From Acinetobacter seifertii (GTDB lineage Bacteria; Pseudomonadota; Gammaproteobacteria; Pseudomonadales; Moraxellaceae), in the NCBI RefSeq assembly GCF_000368065.1, contig NZ_KB851200.1, positions 799,204 to 863,203 on the forward strand: DNA of 64,000 nt, written 5' to 3'. The position numbers were made by a program, and so were the translations under genes. Below the pieces are notes generated by a model. The model was given only the letters and a program-made list of their open reading frames with translations. It was not told where the DNA came from and did no database searches. Below are positions 43,891 to 53,378 of this stretch, piece after piece. Numbering within the stretch: position 1 is the stretch's first letter; the number at the start of each line of letters is the position of its first letter.

Positions 43891-43906
43891 TTGAACACGT
43901 GTCCAA
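43891..43906. promoter_or_regulatory. AmvR operator 2, overlapping the amvR promoter
   Basis: TTGAACACGTGTCCAA repeats operator 1 with one base off perfect symmetry, 38 bases away centre to centre. Read on the reverse strand, TTGGAC (43906-43901) with TATTAT after about 18 bases forms the amvR promoter, giving a mirror-image arrangement. Confidence 0.7.
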
Positions 43907-43928
43907 GTTTTGGATATTGAAGAGCGTT

Positions 43929-45407
43929 ATGCAAAAAAAATGGTTAATCCTGACAATTATCGTCCTTATATATTTACCAGTTACGATTGATGCAACGGTG
44001 ATGCATGTTGCAACACCATCTTTAAGTGCAGCATTGAATTTAACTGCCAATCAGCTTTTATGGGTCATTGATATTTATTCACTGATTATGGCGGGTTTAA
44101 TTTTGCCGATGGGTGCACTGGGTGATCGTATTGGCTTTAAAAAATTATTATTTATTGGAACTGCAATTTTTGGAGTCGGTTCCTTAGCTGCGGCTTTTTC
44201 TCCAACAGCTTACGCGTTAATTGCTTCCCGTGCTGTTTTAGGTCTAGGGGCAGCGATGCTTATTCCTGCCACTTTATCAGGCATTCGTAATGCTTTTACC
44301 GAAGAAAAGCAGAGAAATTTTGCACTTGGTCTTTGGTCTACAGTGGGTGGTGGCGGAGCAGCTTTTGGTCCATTGGTTGGTGGTTTTGTACTAGAACATT
44401 TCCATTGGGGAGCAGTATTCCTCATCAATATCCCAATTATTTTAGTCGTTCTGGTCATGATTGCGATGATCATTCCGAAACAACAAGAGAAAACGGATCA
44501 GCCAATTAACTTAGGGCAAGCTTTAATTTTAGTCGTGGCAATTTTAAGCCTGATCTATTCAATCAAATCGGCGATGTACAACTTCTCGGTACTTACAGTC
44601 GTGATGTTTGTGGTTGGTATAAGTACTTTAATCCACTTCATTCGAAGCCAAAAAAGAACGACCACGCCAATGATTGATTTGGAGTTATTTAAACATCCAG
44701 TGATTTCTACCAGCATTGTTATGGCTATTGTTTCCATGATTGCTTTGGTTGGCTTTGAATTACTCTTGTCTCAAGAGTTGCAGTTTGTGCATGGGTTTTC
44801 TCCCTTGCAGGCAGCCATGTTTATTATTCCGTTCATGATCGCGATTAGTTTAGGTGGTCCATTAGCAGGAATTTGTTTAAATAAATGGGGGCTTAGACTT
44901 GTATCTACTGTTGGTATTTTAATAAGTGGATTTAGTCTATGGGGGCTTGCCCAGCTTAACTTTTCGACCGATCACTTTTTAGCATGGATGTGTATGGTCT
45001 TTTTAGGCTTTAGCATTGAAATTGCTTTACTTGCTTCAACTGCTGCGATTATGTCATCTGTACCGCCTCAAAAGGCAAGTGCAGCAGGTGCGATTGAAGG
45101 TATGGCCTATGAGCTTGGTGCTGGTTTAGGTGTCGCTATTTTCGGATTAATGTTGTCTTGGTTTTATAGCCGCTCAATTATTTTACCAGCAGAGCTTCCG
45201 CCCCACTTAATTGAAAAAGCGAGTATCTCGATTGGTGAAACCATGCAATTAGCTTCTAACCTTGAAAGCCCTTTGGGAGGGCAATTAATTGCAGTTGCTC
45301 AGCAAGCTTTTAGCTATGCGCATAGTTGGGTGCTTACAATCTCCGCCATTTGTTTCTTCCTTTTAACGGTATTTGTCTGGTTTAGCTTTCCAAAGAAAGT
45401 AAACTAA
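43929..45407 (+). CDS. amvA: DHA2-family multidrug efflux pump AmvA
   Basis: A 14-segment MFS pump exporting quaternary ammonium compounds, chlorhexidine, dyes and some antibiotics from A. baumannii. The ATG at 43929 gives 492 residues, the published length of AmvA; an ATG at 43899 lies inside operator 2. Visible motifs are DATVMHVATPSLSAALNL in TM1, LPMGALGDRIGFKKLL (motif A) and the TM5 efflux motif region GGGGAAFGPLVGGFV. Transcribed divergently from amvR. Confidence 0.93.
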   Translation: MQKKWLILTIIVLIYLPVTIDATVMHVATPSLSAALNLTANQLLWVIDIYSLIMAGLILPMGALGDRIGFKKLLFIGTAIFGVGSLAAAFSPTAYALIASRAVLGLGAAMLIPATLSGIRNAFTEEKQRNFALGLWSTVGGGGAAFGPLVGGFVLEHFHWGAVFLINIPIILVVLVMIAMIIPKQQEKTDQPINLGQALILVVAILSLIYSIKSAMYNFSVLTVVMFVVGISTLIHFIRSQKRTTTPMIDLELFKHPVISTSIVMAIVSMIALVGFELLLSQELQFVHGFSPLQAAMFIIPFMIAISLGGPLAGICLNKWGLRLVSTVGILISGFSLWGLAQLNFSTDHFLAWMCMVFLGFSIEIALLASTAAIMSSVPPQKASAAGAIEGMAYELGAGLGVAIFGLMLSWFYSRSIILPAELPPHLIEKASISIGETMQLASNLESPLGGQLIAVAQQAFSYAHSWVLTISAICFFLLTVFVWFSFPKKVN

Positions 45408-45411
45408 AATA

Positions 45412-45448
45412 AAGGATAAAAAGCGAGATGATCTTTCTTTTTATCCTT
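45412..45448 (+). terminator. Hairpin after amvA
   Basis: AAGGATAAAAAG (45412-45423) pairs with CTTTTTATCCTT (45437-45448), a 12-bp perfect stem just after the stop; no long T-run. Confidence 0.6.
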
Positions 45449-45663
45449 AAATATCTTTTTTAATATTTTCTTTATAATAAATTTAGTTATTTAATTCTCA
45501 TAAACAAACTATTCTTTAATAGGTTTCATGTTTTTATTTCAAAATGATTAAATATTCATGTAATTGAAATTTAATGAAAAATTATTTTATCGAAAATTGA
45601 CTGTAAAAAAATGGTTTGTTAACCTGCTATTCGAAAATCTAAAAACAAATAAAAGAGGCTGCT

Positions 45664-47445
45664 GTGAATTTTAAATTAAAAACATCACTTATTATTGGAG
45701 CAATTGTTGCGTCTTCCCTTGTGTATGCCGCAACTGTACTTTCACCAAATCAGAATAATAATAGTGGATCCATTCCATCTGGTTATTCAGATTTAGAATT
45801 TTCTTTAGCAAATGGGAATTGGGTCAAAAATCTCTCTTTACCGGCGAGTGCTAATAATTCGGACAAAATTACAATTCGTTCTAGTGCCGCCTATAGTAGT
45901 TATTTAGATACTTCTAATACGAATATTCCGTTAGAAGTGTTGAAGATAAATAGCGGAGATATCTATCAATTCATCTTCAATAGCAGTCAAAATAAATGGA
46001 TTGCTCAGCTAGCGACGGTTAGTCCTACTACTGGGGCTAACTATGAGTTAATACCGTTAACGACTGCAACCATGCAAAAAGTACTCATTCAAAATGACAA
46101 ATGGGCACAAACGATTGCATTACCAAGTGATGTACGTGACGGAACAACCGTACAAGTTGTTTCTACGGCAAGTGCAAGCTCAGAGATTGATAAAACCAAC
46201 TTACTTTTCCCGAGCAGTTTTACATTAAAAAATGGTTCGGAATATTGGTTTAAATATTATTCTGCTTTAGGAAAATGGGTTCCAGAATATATAAAACCTC
46301 AGAAGCTAAATGTTCAGCAAATCGGAACATCTTTAGCCGCGGTAAGTAGTCCACTTACCGAAATTGCATTTGGAGATGGGAACTGGGTTTCCAATTTCAC
46401 TTTGCCTACCACTGCAAGTGATCGAGAAAGAATTATTATCAAGTCTACAGCGACTTGGTCTGCAAAAATTAATAACACCAATATTAATAGCCAAGCGACT
46501 TTAACGCTTAAAACAGGTGATCAATATGAGTTTATGTATGTAAGTGATAAAGGCTATTGGCAGCTGATCTCTTCACCAACAAAGGTGATTGATTCAACGG
46601 CAACAATCCCTGCAACTTTACCGAATATGACTCAGCCCACTTTAAAGGTAAAACTTTCTACATCAAATTGGCAGCCGACTTTGCAGCTACCCGCTCAAGC
46701 TCAAGTCGGGGATAAGGTGGTTATTGTGTCGAATGCATCGGCAGACACCTATATTAATGCTGCTAATGGTTTGTCGACAGCAATTAAAAATGGTGAAAAT
46801 CGCCGTTTTATTTACACTGCCCAAGGCTGGACAGTAGATAGTTATACAATTGATATGTTGTTGGTTTCTAGCCCAGAAGTAAACTCAATTTTAGGAGAGA
46901 GTGCTGCAAAACTTAGAATGATTGAAGGCGTAAATTTAACAAATTTAACTGCTGAAAACTCGAATGCACGTTTTTACTTAAGAGATGTAGGTTATCTGAC
47001 TTATAAAATTCCTGCTGCCACTTTAAAAGAAGCGATCTCGACTGGACGAGATGACACGACGGTACAAAATGAGCGTAAACGTGTATTGGCAGACGGTGTT
47101 TATTATCAAGGTAATGAACCTGGTGACGGTGGTTGTGGCTGGGCTTGGATTAATGCTTCTGCATATAACATGATTGGTGCAAATGATATTGCAGGTTGTT
47201 CTTTTGCCGCTATGCGTCATGAAGTCGGGCACAATCTTGGCCTGTACCATAATGGTTCAACCAATATTGGTTCAGGTTTTGCCCATCCGTTAGGAAGTAC
47301 CGCAATGGGTGGTAATAATATTAATTTTTACTCTAGCCCGTATCTGTATAACCCTAAATATGGTGTACGTTTAGGTGTAGAAGGAAAAATTGATGCTGTC
47401 AGTGTCATTAACTTAAATGCACAGAAAATTTCTCTATATAACTAA
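45664..47445 (+). CDS. cpaA: Secreted zinc metallopeptidase CpaA
   Basis: CpaA is an A. baumannii type II secretion substrate that cleaves host glycoproteins of the coagulation system. The 593-residue protein begins with GTG (GAGG 6 bases before) and a signal peptide (1-22, ending SLVYA). Residues about 40-400 are four similar ~100-residue beta repeats, each with a NWV/NWQ-type start (LANGNWVKNLSLP, NDKWAQTIALP, GDGNWVSNFTLP, STSNWQPTLQLP), the known glycan-binding modules. The catalytic motif HEVGHNLGLYH (519-529) has the HExxHxxGxxH zinc ligands. cpaB follows at once. Confidence 0.95.
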   Translation: MNFKLKTSLIIGAIVASSLVYAATVLSPNQNNNSGSIPSGYSDLEFSLANGNWVKNLSLPASANNSDKITIRSSAAYSSYLDTSNTNIPLEVLKINSGDIYQFIFNSSQNKWIAQLATVSPTTGANYELIPLTTATMQKVLIQNDKWAQTIALPSDVRDGTTVQVVSTASASSEIDKTNLLFPSSFTLKNGSEYWFKYYSALGKWVPEYIKPQKLNVQQIGTSLAAVSSPLTEIAFGDGNWVSNFTLPTTASDRERIIIKSTATWSAKINNTNINSQATLTLKTGDQYEFMYVSDKGYWQLISSPTKVIDSTATIPATLPNMTQPTLKVKLSTSNWQPTLQLPAQAQVGDKVVIVSNASADTYINAANGLSTAIKNGENRRFIYTAQGWTVDSYTIDMLLVSSPEVNSILGESAAKLRMIEGVNLTNLTAENSNARFYLRDVGYLTYKIPAATLKEAISTGRDDTTVQNERKRVLADGVYYQGNEPGDGGCGWAWINASAYNMIGANDIAGCSFAAMRHEVGHNLGLYHNGSTNIGSGFAHPLGSTAMGGNNINFYSSPYLYNPKYGVRLGVEGKIDAVSVINLNAQKISLYN

Positions 47446-47467
47446 TCTCTATTTTTAGCTGTAACGA

Positions 47468-48100
47468 ATGAACAAAAATAAATTGTTAATAGGAACTGCT
47501 ATCGCTTGTGTGGCGTTAGCAGTTTTAATCTGGTTTGCTTTTTCACAGCAAAGTTCTTCTGCTTTAACGTCGCCTTTAAACGGTCGGCAAGAGTCTGGGC
47601 CAAAAATAGCAGATAATCAAAATGGTTTGGTCCGTCAAAATATGCTGAATTTGAGCCCGTCAGAAAAGGAAAAATTATCTCAGCAACAAATTGTTTTTAA
47701 TGAAATAGAAAAAGATCAGCTTCCTTCTAATGTTAATTTTCCGCTACTTAAAAATGCGAAAGGTATGGTCATTAAATATGATCCAAATGTGATTGAGCTT
47801 AAAAAAGTGGGTGACACTGTTAAGTTTCAAATGTTGGAATATGGCATTAATTTCACAGGTAAAATTGTAGAGATCGAACCTGTTGACCAAGATATTGTTC
47901 GATGGACTGGAAAATTTGATCAGGGCGATCCGAATCAGAATTTCTTTACCATTACTCAAAGTCAAAAAGACCATTATACGATCATGCAGATTTTTACCGA
48001 GAAGGGAAATTATTCGGCTGAAATTAAGGATGGCGTGGGGCTAGTGCAAACGATGGATGAAGGCGTAACTGATCAAGAGCTTCATCATGATCATCCGTAG
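47468..48100 (+). CDS. cpaB: CpaB, membrane-anchored chaperone of CpaA
   Basis: CpaB holds CpaA in the periplasm for export by the type II system. The 210-residue protein has an uncleaved N-terminal membrane anchor (about 6-26, LLIGTAIACVALAVLIWFAF), a flexible Ser/Asn-rich link and a soluble domain ending in a His-rich tail (ELHHDHP). It lies 22 bases after cpaA, the known order of the pair. Confidence 0.92.
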   Translation: MNKNKLLIGTAIACVALAVLIWFAFSQQSSSALTSPLNGRQESGPKIADNQNGLVRQNMLNLSPSEKEKLSQQQIVFNEIEKDQLPSNVNFPLLKNAKGMVIKYDPNVIELKKVGDTVKFQMLEYGINFTGKIVEIEPVDQDIVRWTGKFDQGDPNQNFFTITQSQKDHYTIMQIFTEKGNYSAEIKDGVGLVQTMDEGVTDQELHHDHP

Positions 48101-48224
48101 ACAAATAAACGCTTCTGGCTTTGAAAAAGAATGTGGTTCGCAGTTTATCTGTACGGATATGAGCTTTATGCGTTCACACTCTTTTAAAAACAAAGTATGC
48201 TTATGCCTGTAACAAGGAGCATAC

Positions 48225-50342
48225 ATGTATCAAGTACTTGCTAGAAAATACCGTCCACGTAATTTCAATGAGTTAGTGGGACAAAACCATGTTTCTCGTG
48301 CATTAAGTAGTGCATTGGAACGCGGTCGTCTTCACCATGCTTATTTATTTACAGGAACGCGTGGTGTAGGTAAAACTACAATTGCCCGTATTTTAGCCAA
48401 GTGTTTGAACTGTGAAACAGGTGTGACTGCTACACCATGTGAAGTCTGTGCAACCTGCAAGGCGGTAAATGAAGGCCGTTTTATTGACTTAATTGAAATT
48501 GATGCTGCTTCAAGAACAAAAGTAGAAGATACGCGTGAACTTTTAGACAACGTTCCTTATGCGCCAACGCAAGGTCGTTTTAAAGTTTACCTGATTGACG
48601 AAGTACATATGTTATCGACGCATTCTTTTAATGCGTTATTAAAAACACTAGAAGAACCACCAGAACACGTTAAGTTTCTGTTTGCTACGACTGACCCACA
48701 AAAGCTACCGATTACGGTTATTTCACGGTGTCTGCAATTTACTCTACGACCTTTAGCTGTAGATGAAATTACTAAACATCTTGGTGCTATTCTTGAAAAA
48801 GAGCAAATTACTGCTGATCAAGATGCAATTTGGCAAATTGCCGAATCTGCCCAAGGTTCACTGCGAGATGCACTATCTTTAACTGACCAAGCCATTGCTT
48901 ATGGACAGGGTGCGGTACATCACCAAGATGTTAAAGAAATGCTTGGCTTGATTGACCGTACGATTATTTATGATTTGATTTTAGCGATTCATCAGAACCA
49001 ACGTGAGAAAGTTAGTCAGCTTTTATTGCAATTTAGACATCAAGCGTTAGATGTTTCACTGGTGCTTGATCAGTTGATTTCGACATTGCATGAATTGGCA
49101 ATTTTGCAATATCTACCTGATTTGAGTTTGAAATATAGCGATGAAATCAATCGCAAAATCATGCAACTGTCTAAGCTGATTTCTGCTCAAGATTTGCAGC
49201 TTTATTACCAAATTGCATGTAAAGGTCGTTCAGACTTGCAACTTGCCGTAACGCAAGAGCAAGGTTTTGAAATGTGTATTTTACGCTTATTGGCATTCCG
49301 TCCTTTAGCGCCAAATGAAATTTTAGTATCAGAGCCTGTTCAACAAAATGAGCAAGCAGTAGTAGGGCTAAATCAACAAGCTCAGCAAACAGTTCAAGAG
49401 ATTCCACCTGTAAGTACTGTTCAGCCGGTTGAAGTTATTAATCAACCCGCTATGGTTGAACCTGAACCTGAACCTGAACCTGAACCTGAACCTGAACCTG
49501 AACCTGAACCTGAACCTGAACCTGAACCTGAACCTGAACCTGAACCTGAACCTCAGTCTAATCAGGATTTAATGGTATTTGATCCAAATCATCATGAGCT
49601 GATTGGACTTGAGTCAGCAGTTGTTCAAGAGACCGTTAGTGTTCTAGAAGAAGATTTCATACCGGTACCAGAACAGAAGTCAGTACACGTTCAGGCTGAA
49701 AACCAAGCCAAACAAATTGAACCAGAACCAGCTTTTACTGCTGAGCCGCAAGGTTTATTTGAAGCATCTGATACTGAGTTTTCTCTTCGTCAGGATGCGC
49801 CTTTAACTCATGACCTGGTTTCTGAACCTATTATTGAGCAGCAACCATTAGTACAACCCGAAGTGGTTGTTGAAACTGTTACAGTTGTAAAAGAATCTAG
49901 CGCAATTGATAACGGGCAGTTGATGCCTCAGGATATTTTGAAGCTTTCTGCTCAAGTTTTGGAAGGTGAGTGGACACTTGAAAAATGGGAATACTGGTTT
50001 AGAAACAGCCAGCTTTCTCCAGCCGTCCAAGAACTTGCTCAACATGGTGTAATGACTGGGGAAATTGGTGGTAACACGGTTTTCCATATTCCTCAAGAAT
50101 ATGAAAATATGCTGACCCAATTACAGCAAGGCCTCATTGATGCTTTAAAACAACAATGGCCAAATACACAATTTACGGTTGAGTATGGTGCAGTTAATAC
50201 ATCTACACCTTATGTCATGCAAAGCATTCGTAAAGAAAAAGCTTTCCATAGAGCGACAGAGCTATTACAGCAACAACCCGTTATAAAAAGCCTGATTGAT
50301 ACTTTTGATGGCGAACTCCAAAATATTCAATTAAAGCCTTAA
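48225..50342 (+). CDS. dnaX: DNA polymerase III tau subunit DnaX
   Basis: Clamp-loader ATPase of the replisome. The 705-residue protein has Walker A GTRGVGKT (44-51), a zinc site (CLNCETGVTATPCEVCATC), Walker B LIDEVHML and sensor ISRCLQF, then domain III. Residues 412-443 are 16 Glu-Pro repeats encoded by 16 exact GAACCT units. The C-terminal domain contacts the polymerase (ILKLSAQVLEGEWTLEKWEYWFRNSQL). No A-AAA-AAG slippery site was found, so a gamma form by frameshift is not predicted. AAGGAG lies before the ATG. Confidence 0.95.
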   Translation: MYQVLARKYRPRNFNELVGQNHVSRALSSALERGRLHHAYLFTGTRGVGKTTIARILAKCLNCETGVTATPCEVCATCKAVNEGRFIDLIEIDAASRTKVEDTRELLDNVPYAPTQGRFKVYLIDEVHMLSTHSFNALLKTLEEPPEHVKFLFATTDPQKLPITVISRCLQFTLRPLAVDEITKHLGAILEKEQITADQDAIWQIAESAQGSLRDALSLTDQAIAYGQGAVHHQDVKEMLGLIDRTIIYDLILAIHQNQREKVSQLLLQFRHQALDVSLVLDQLISTLHELAILQYLPDLSLKYSDEINRKIMQLSKLISAQDLQLYYQIACKGRSDLQLAVTQEQGFEMCILRLLAFRPLAPNEILVSEPVQQNEQAVVGLNQQAQQTVQEIPPVSTVQPVEVINQPAMVEPEPEPEPEPEPEPEPEPEPEPEPEPEPEPEPQSNQDLMVFDPNHHELIGLESAVVQETVSVLEEDFIPVPEQKSVHVQAENQAKQIEPEPAFTAEPQGLFEASDTEFSLRQDAPLTHDLVSEPIIEQQPLVQPEVVVETVTVVKESSAIDNGQLMPQDILKLSAQVLEGEWTLEKWEYWFRNSQLSPAVQELAQHGVMTGEIGGNTVFHIPQEYENMLTQLQQGLIDALKQQWPNTQFTVEYGAVNTSTPYVMQSIRKEKAFHRATELLQQQPVIKSLIDTFDGELQNIQLKP
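49458..49553 (+). repeat. (GAACCT)16 hexanucleotide repeat in dnaX
   Basis: Sixteen perfect in-frame copies encode (Glu-Pro)16 in the linker between the ATPase part and the polymerase-binding domain. Slippage would change linker length without breaking the frame. Confidence 0.95.
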
Positions 50343-50487
50343 ATTTACATAAATTTTGATCTGGTGAGAAATGTGAAAATAATAGAATTTTCATATTTTT
50401 CACTGGATTGAAATATTCAAGTCACGCCACTGTCATTGTACTTTTCTATGTTAGCCATTTTAGATTTTAAATGGACTATATATCGTC

Positions 50488-50640
50488 ATGAAAAGGCAAT
50501 GCACAGGAACACCTTCCTTTAAATATTCTTATTTTTTATTAATCGGCGCCATTCTGCTGAGTGGTTGTAACGACTCATCAAATGATAATTCAAATACACC
50601 AGAGACAGGTAAAAAGCCTGTAATGCGCTGTGCTCCTTAA
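50488..50640 (+). CDS. 50-residue lipoprotein upstream of phospholipase C
   Basis: ATG at 50488. The peptide has a basic start, a hydrophobic signal (YFLLIGAILLSGC) with lipobox LSGC and the acylated cysteine at residue 27, then an Asn/Ser-rich tail ending MRCAP. The second cysteine near the end is unusual. Its stop is 26 bases before the phospholipase gene, so they may share a message. No ribosome site is obvious, which lowers confidence. Confidence 0.5.
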   Translation: MKRQCTGTPSFKYSYFLLIGAILLSGCNDSSNDNSNTPETGKKPVMRCAP

Positions 50641-50666
50641 ACTTAAATAATAAAAAGAACCTGATC

Positions 50667-52895
50667 ATGATTACACGTCGTAAATTTTTAAATTACTCTT
50701 TAAATATGGGTTTTGGTGCTGCGGCATTGGCAGCTTTTCCATCTAGTATTCAAAAAGCTTTAGCAATTCCTGCAAATAATAAAACGGGTACCATTCAAGA
50801 TATTGAGCACGTTATTATTTTAATGCAGGAAAATCGATCTTTTGATCATTACTTTGGTACGTTAAAAGGCGTTCGAGGTTTTGCTGACCGCTTTACAATT
50901 CCTTTGCCAAATGGTCGTAAGGTTTGGGAACAGCTTAGACGTAATGGGCAAGTTCTAACGCCTTTTCATTTAGACGGTACAGCCAATAATGCACAGCGTG
51001 CAGATGGCACACCGCATACATGGAACGATAGTCAGTTGGCATGGGATAATGGGCGTATGGTGAACTGGCCAACTCATAAGACTGATATATCTATGGGCTA
51101 CTTTAAAGAAAAAGAAATTCCATATCAGTTTGCGCTTGCCAATGCCTTTACGATTTGTGATGCCTATCATTGTTCCATGCATACTGGAACCGACGCAAAC
51201 CGATCTTTTCATTTAACCGGTACCAATGGAGCAACACCGACCAAGCGTTCATTTGTAAACAATGAATGGGACTGGATTGATGGTAACCCCGCTACGGCAG
51301 ATCGTGGTTACACATGGAAGACCTATGCCGAAAGATTAGAAGAAGCAGGGGTAAGCTGGATTTGTTATCAAAATATGCCAGATGAATGGGGCGATAATAT
51401 GCTTGGTGCATTTCGTTCCTTTAGAAAGGCAAACATTGCTTCTGGCTACCCAGTTGCAAGTGGTGGTGAACCAAACAAACCCTACGCCGATACAGGTCAA
51501 AAGCTACCCTATAAAGCCTATGATGCTGCGACCGATAATGCCAAAAATCCACTCTATAAAGGCATTGCAAATACACTACCGGGCAATAAGCCTGAAGAGT
51601 ACCTTGACGCTTTTAAAAGAGACATTCGTGAGAGTAAATTACCGCAAGTCTCTTGGATTAATGCACCATCAATTTACTGTGAACATCCAGACCCTTCAAG
51701 CCCAGTTCAAGGGGCTTGGTTTATTCAAGAAATTATTGATGCATTAACTGCTGTGCCAGAAGTTTGGAGTAAAACCGCACTTATTATCAATTTCGATGAA
51801 AATGATGGTTACTTTGACCATGTACCGTCACCATCTGCACCATCGCGACTTGCAAATGGTCAGTATGCTGGTAAATCGACATTAAGTAGTGTCGATATGC
51901 AGGATGAATATTTTGACCACGCTGCGCCTGAAGGAAGCCATTCTCAGCCTACACCTGATGGACGTGTTTATGGTCCGGGTCCTCGTGTTCCTTTATATGT
52001 GATTTCCCCATGGAGTCGTGGTGGCTGGGTGAACTCGCAAGTGTTTGACCATACGTCCGTGCTCATGTTTTTAGAAAAACGTTTTGGGGTTAAAGAGCCG
52101 AATATTAGTGCGTACCGCCGTGCAGTGTGTGGTGATTTGACTAGTGCATTTAACTTTAAAACACCAAATGCAGATGTTTTACCAGAGCTTAATGGCAAAC
52201 AAACACGTATGCAGGCAGATACATTAAGGGTAAACCAAGAAGCTTTGCCTGCTGTTCCTGTACCAACTGATATTAAATTACCAATTCAGCAAAGTGGCAT
52301 ACGTCTGTCACGTGCGCTACCTTACGAGTTGCACACCAGCGCACGCTGTAATGCTGATGGTAAAGTGCAATTGATATTCTCTAATACAGGTACGCAAGCT
52401 GCGGTTTTTCATGTTTATGACAAGCTCAACTTAGACCGTATTCCAAAGCGTTATATTGTCGAGCCGAATAAAACTTTAGATGATGAATGGGATGCTTTAA
52501 AAGATAACTTGGGCCGTTACGACTTATGGGTACTCGGTCCAAATGGCTACCATCGCCACTTTAAAGGGGATACTCAACGTATTGTTGATAGTGGCGTTAA
52601 ACCTGAAATTCGAGTGTGCTATGACATCGCCAATGGTGATGTATACGTAGAGCTCATGAATGAAGGAACCAAGGATGCAATATTGACGGTAAAACCTTGT
52701 GCATATCGACAAGATGCGCCATTACAAGTGACCGTAAAAGCAGGACAAGTGGTTAAACAACATTGGGCTCTGGCTGACGTCGGGCATTGGTATGATTTTG
52801 AAGTAACTAGTCAAAGTGATTCATATTATTATCGACGTTTTGCTGGTCGAGTCGAAACGGGTGAAGACTCTTTTAGTGATCCCGCAATGATGTAA
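50667..52895 (+). CDS. Phosphocholine-specific phospholipase C (Tat-exported)
   Basis: Hydrolyses phosphatidylcholine and related lipids outside the cell; a known A. baumannii virulence factor class. The 742-residue protein starts with a Tat signal (twin Arg R4-R5 in ITRRKFLNYS, cleavage near residue 33). The phosphoesterase domain has VIILMQENRSFDHYFGTLKG at its start and FDENDGYFDHVPSP in the metal site, and two C-terminal all-beta repeats follow (about 530-720). Non-haemolytic PLC type by layout. A strong terminator follows. Acinetobacter genomes usually carry two copies; which one this is depends on comparison. Confidence 0.93.
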   Translation: MITRRKFLNYSLNMGFGAAALAAFPSSIQKALAIPANNKTGTIQDIEHVIILMQENRSFDHYFGTLKGVRGFADRFTIPLPNGRKVWEQLRRNGQVLTPFHLDGTANNAQRADGTPHTWNDSQLAWDNGRMVNWPTHKTDISMGYFKEKEIPYQFALANAFTICDAYHCSMHTGTDANRSFHLTGTNGATPTKRSFVNNEWDWIDGNPATADRGYTWKTYAERLEEAGVSWICYQNMPDEWGDNMLGAFRSFRKANIASGYPVASGGEPNKPYADTGQKLPYKAYDAATDNAKNPLYKGIANTLPGNKPEEYLDAFKRDIRESKLPQVSWINAPSIYCEHPDPSSPVQGAWFIQEIIDALTAVPEVWSKTALIINFDENDGYFDHVPSPSAPSRLANGQYAGKSTLSSVDMQDEYFDHAAPEGSHSQPTPDGRVYGPGPRVPLYVISPWSRGGWVNSQVFDHTSVLMFLEKRFGVKEPNISAYRRAVCGDLTSAFNFKTPNADVLPELNGKQTRMQADTLRVNQEALPAVPVPTDIKLPIQQSGIRLSRALPYELHTSARCNADGKVQLIFSNTGTQAAVFHVYDKLNLDRIPKRYIVEPNKTLDDEWDALKDNLGRYDLWVLGPNGYHRHFKGDTQRIVDSGVKPEIRVCYDIANGDVYVELMNEGTKDAILTVKPCAYRQDAPLQVTVKAGQVVKQHWALADVGHWYDFEVTSQSDSYYYRRFAGRVETGEDSFSDPAMM

Positions 52896-52904
52896 GTTTG
52901 AAGA

Positions 52905-52946
52905 GGGCAAAAAGAACAGATCATTTTCTTTTTGCCCCATTTTTTA
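52905..52946. terminator. Terminator after phospholipase C
   Basis: GGGCAAAAAGAA (52905-52916) pairs with TTCTTTTTGCCC (52926-52937), followed by a T-run; also placed to serve the converging thioesterase gene. Confidence 0.9.
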
Positions 52947-53378
52947 TAATAAATAACTTTTTAAAGCTTCACGAACTGACTCAGAAATAGGCACAGTCTT
53001 ACGCGTTCCACGATCTACAAACACATGCACAAAATGTCCTTGAGCTGAGGCTTGATCTTGACCTTGTTTAAAGATCGCTAATTCATAACGTAGAGAAGTC
53101 GTACCAATTTTACCAATCGCAACACCTACTTGAATAATTTCTGGAAATGATAACTCTTGTAAAAAGCTACAAGCTGAATCAACGACTAAGCCAATTGATT
53201 TTGCTTCATGAATATCAAAACCTGTTTTTTGAATGAGTAAAGCATTGGCTGCTGTATCAAAGTAACTATAGTAAGTCACATTATTCACATGACCATAGAT
53301 GTCGTTATCTGCCCAACGCGTTTGAATGTCTAAAAAGAAATTAAATTGATCTCGGTTTTTTAAAACTGGTTTAGTCAT
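52944..53378 (-). CDS. Acyl-CoA thioesterase (4HBT hot-dog fold)
   Basis: A 144-residue hot-dog thioesterase with the 4HBT signature TRWADNDIYGHVNNVTYYSYFD (Asp and His-Val-Asn-Asn active-site region, about 18-38). Probably cleaves acyl-CoA; the natural chain length is unknown. Its start overlaps the stop of the alcohol dehydrogenase by one base, so the two genes form an operon and may act on the same aldehyde/acyl products. Confidence 0.9.
   Translation of the reverse strand: MTKPVLKNRDQFNFFLDIQTRWADNDIYGHVNNVTYYSYFDTAANALLIQKTGFDIHEAKSIGLVVDSACSFLQELSFPEIIQVGVAIGKIGTTSLRYELAIFKQGQDQASAQGHFVHVFVDRGTRKTVPISESVREALKSYLL

Noticed and set aside
48225..50342. Programmed frameshift in dnaX as in E. 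coli
   Set aside because: No A-AAA-AAG-type slippery heptamer was found in the right frame.
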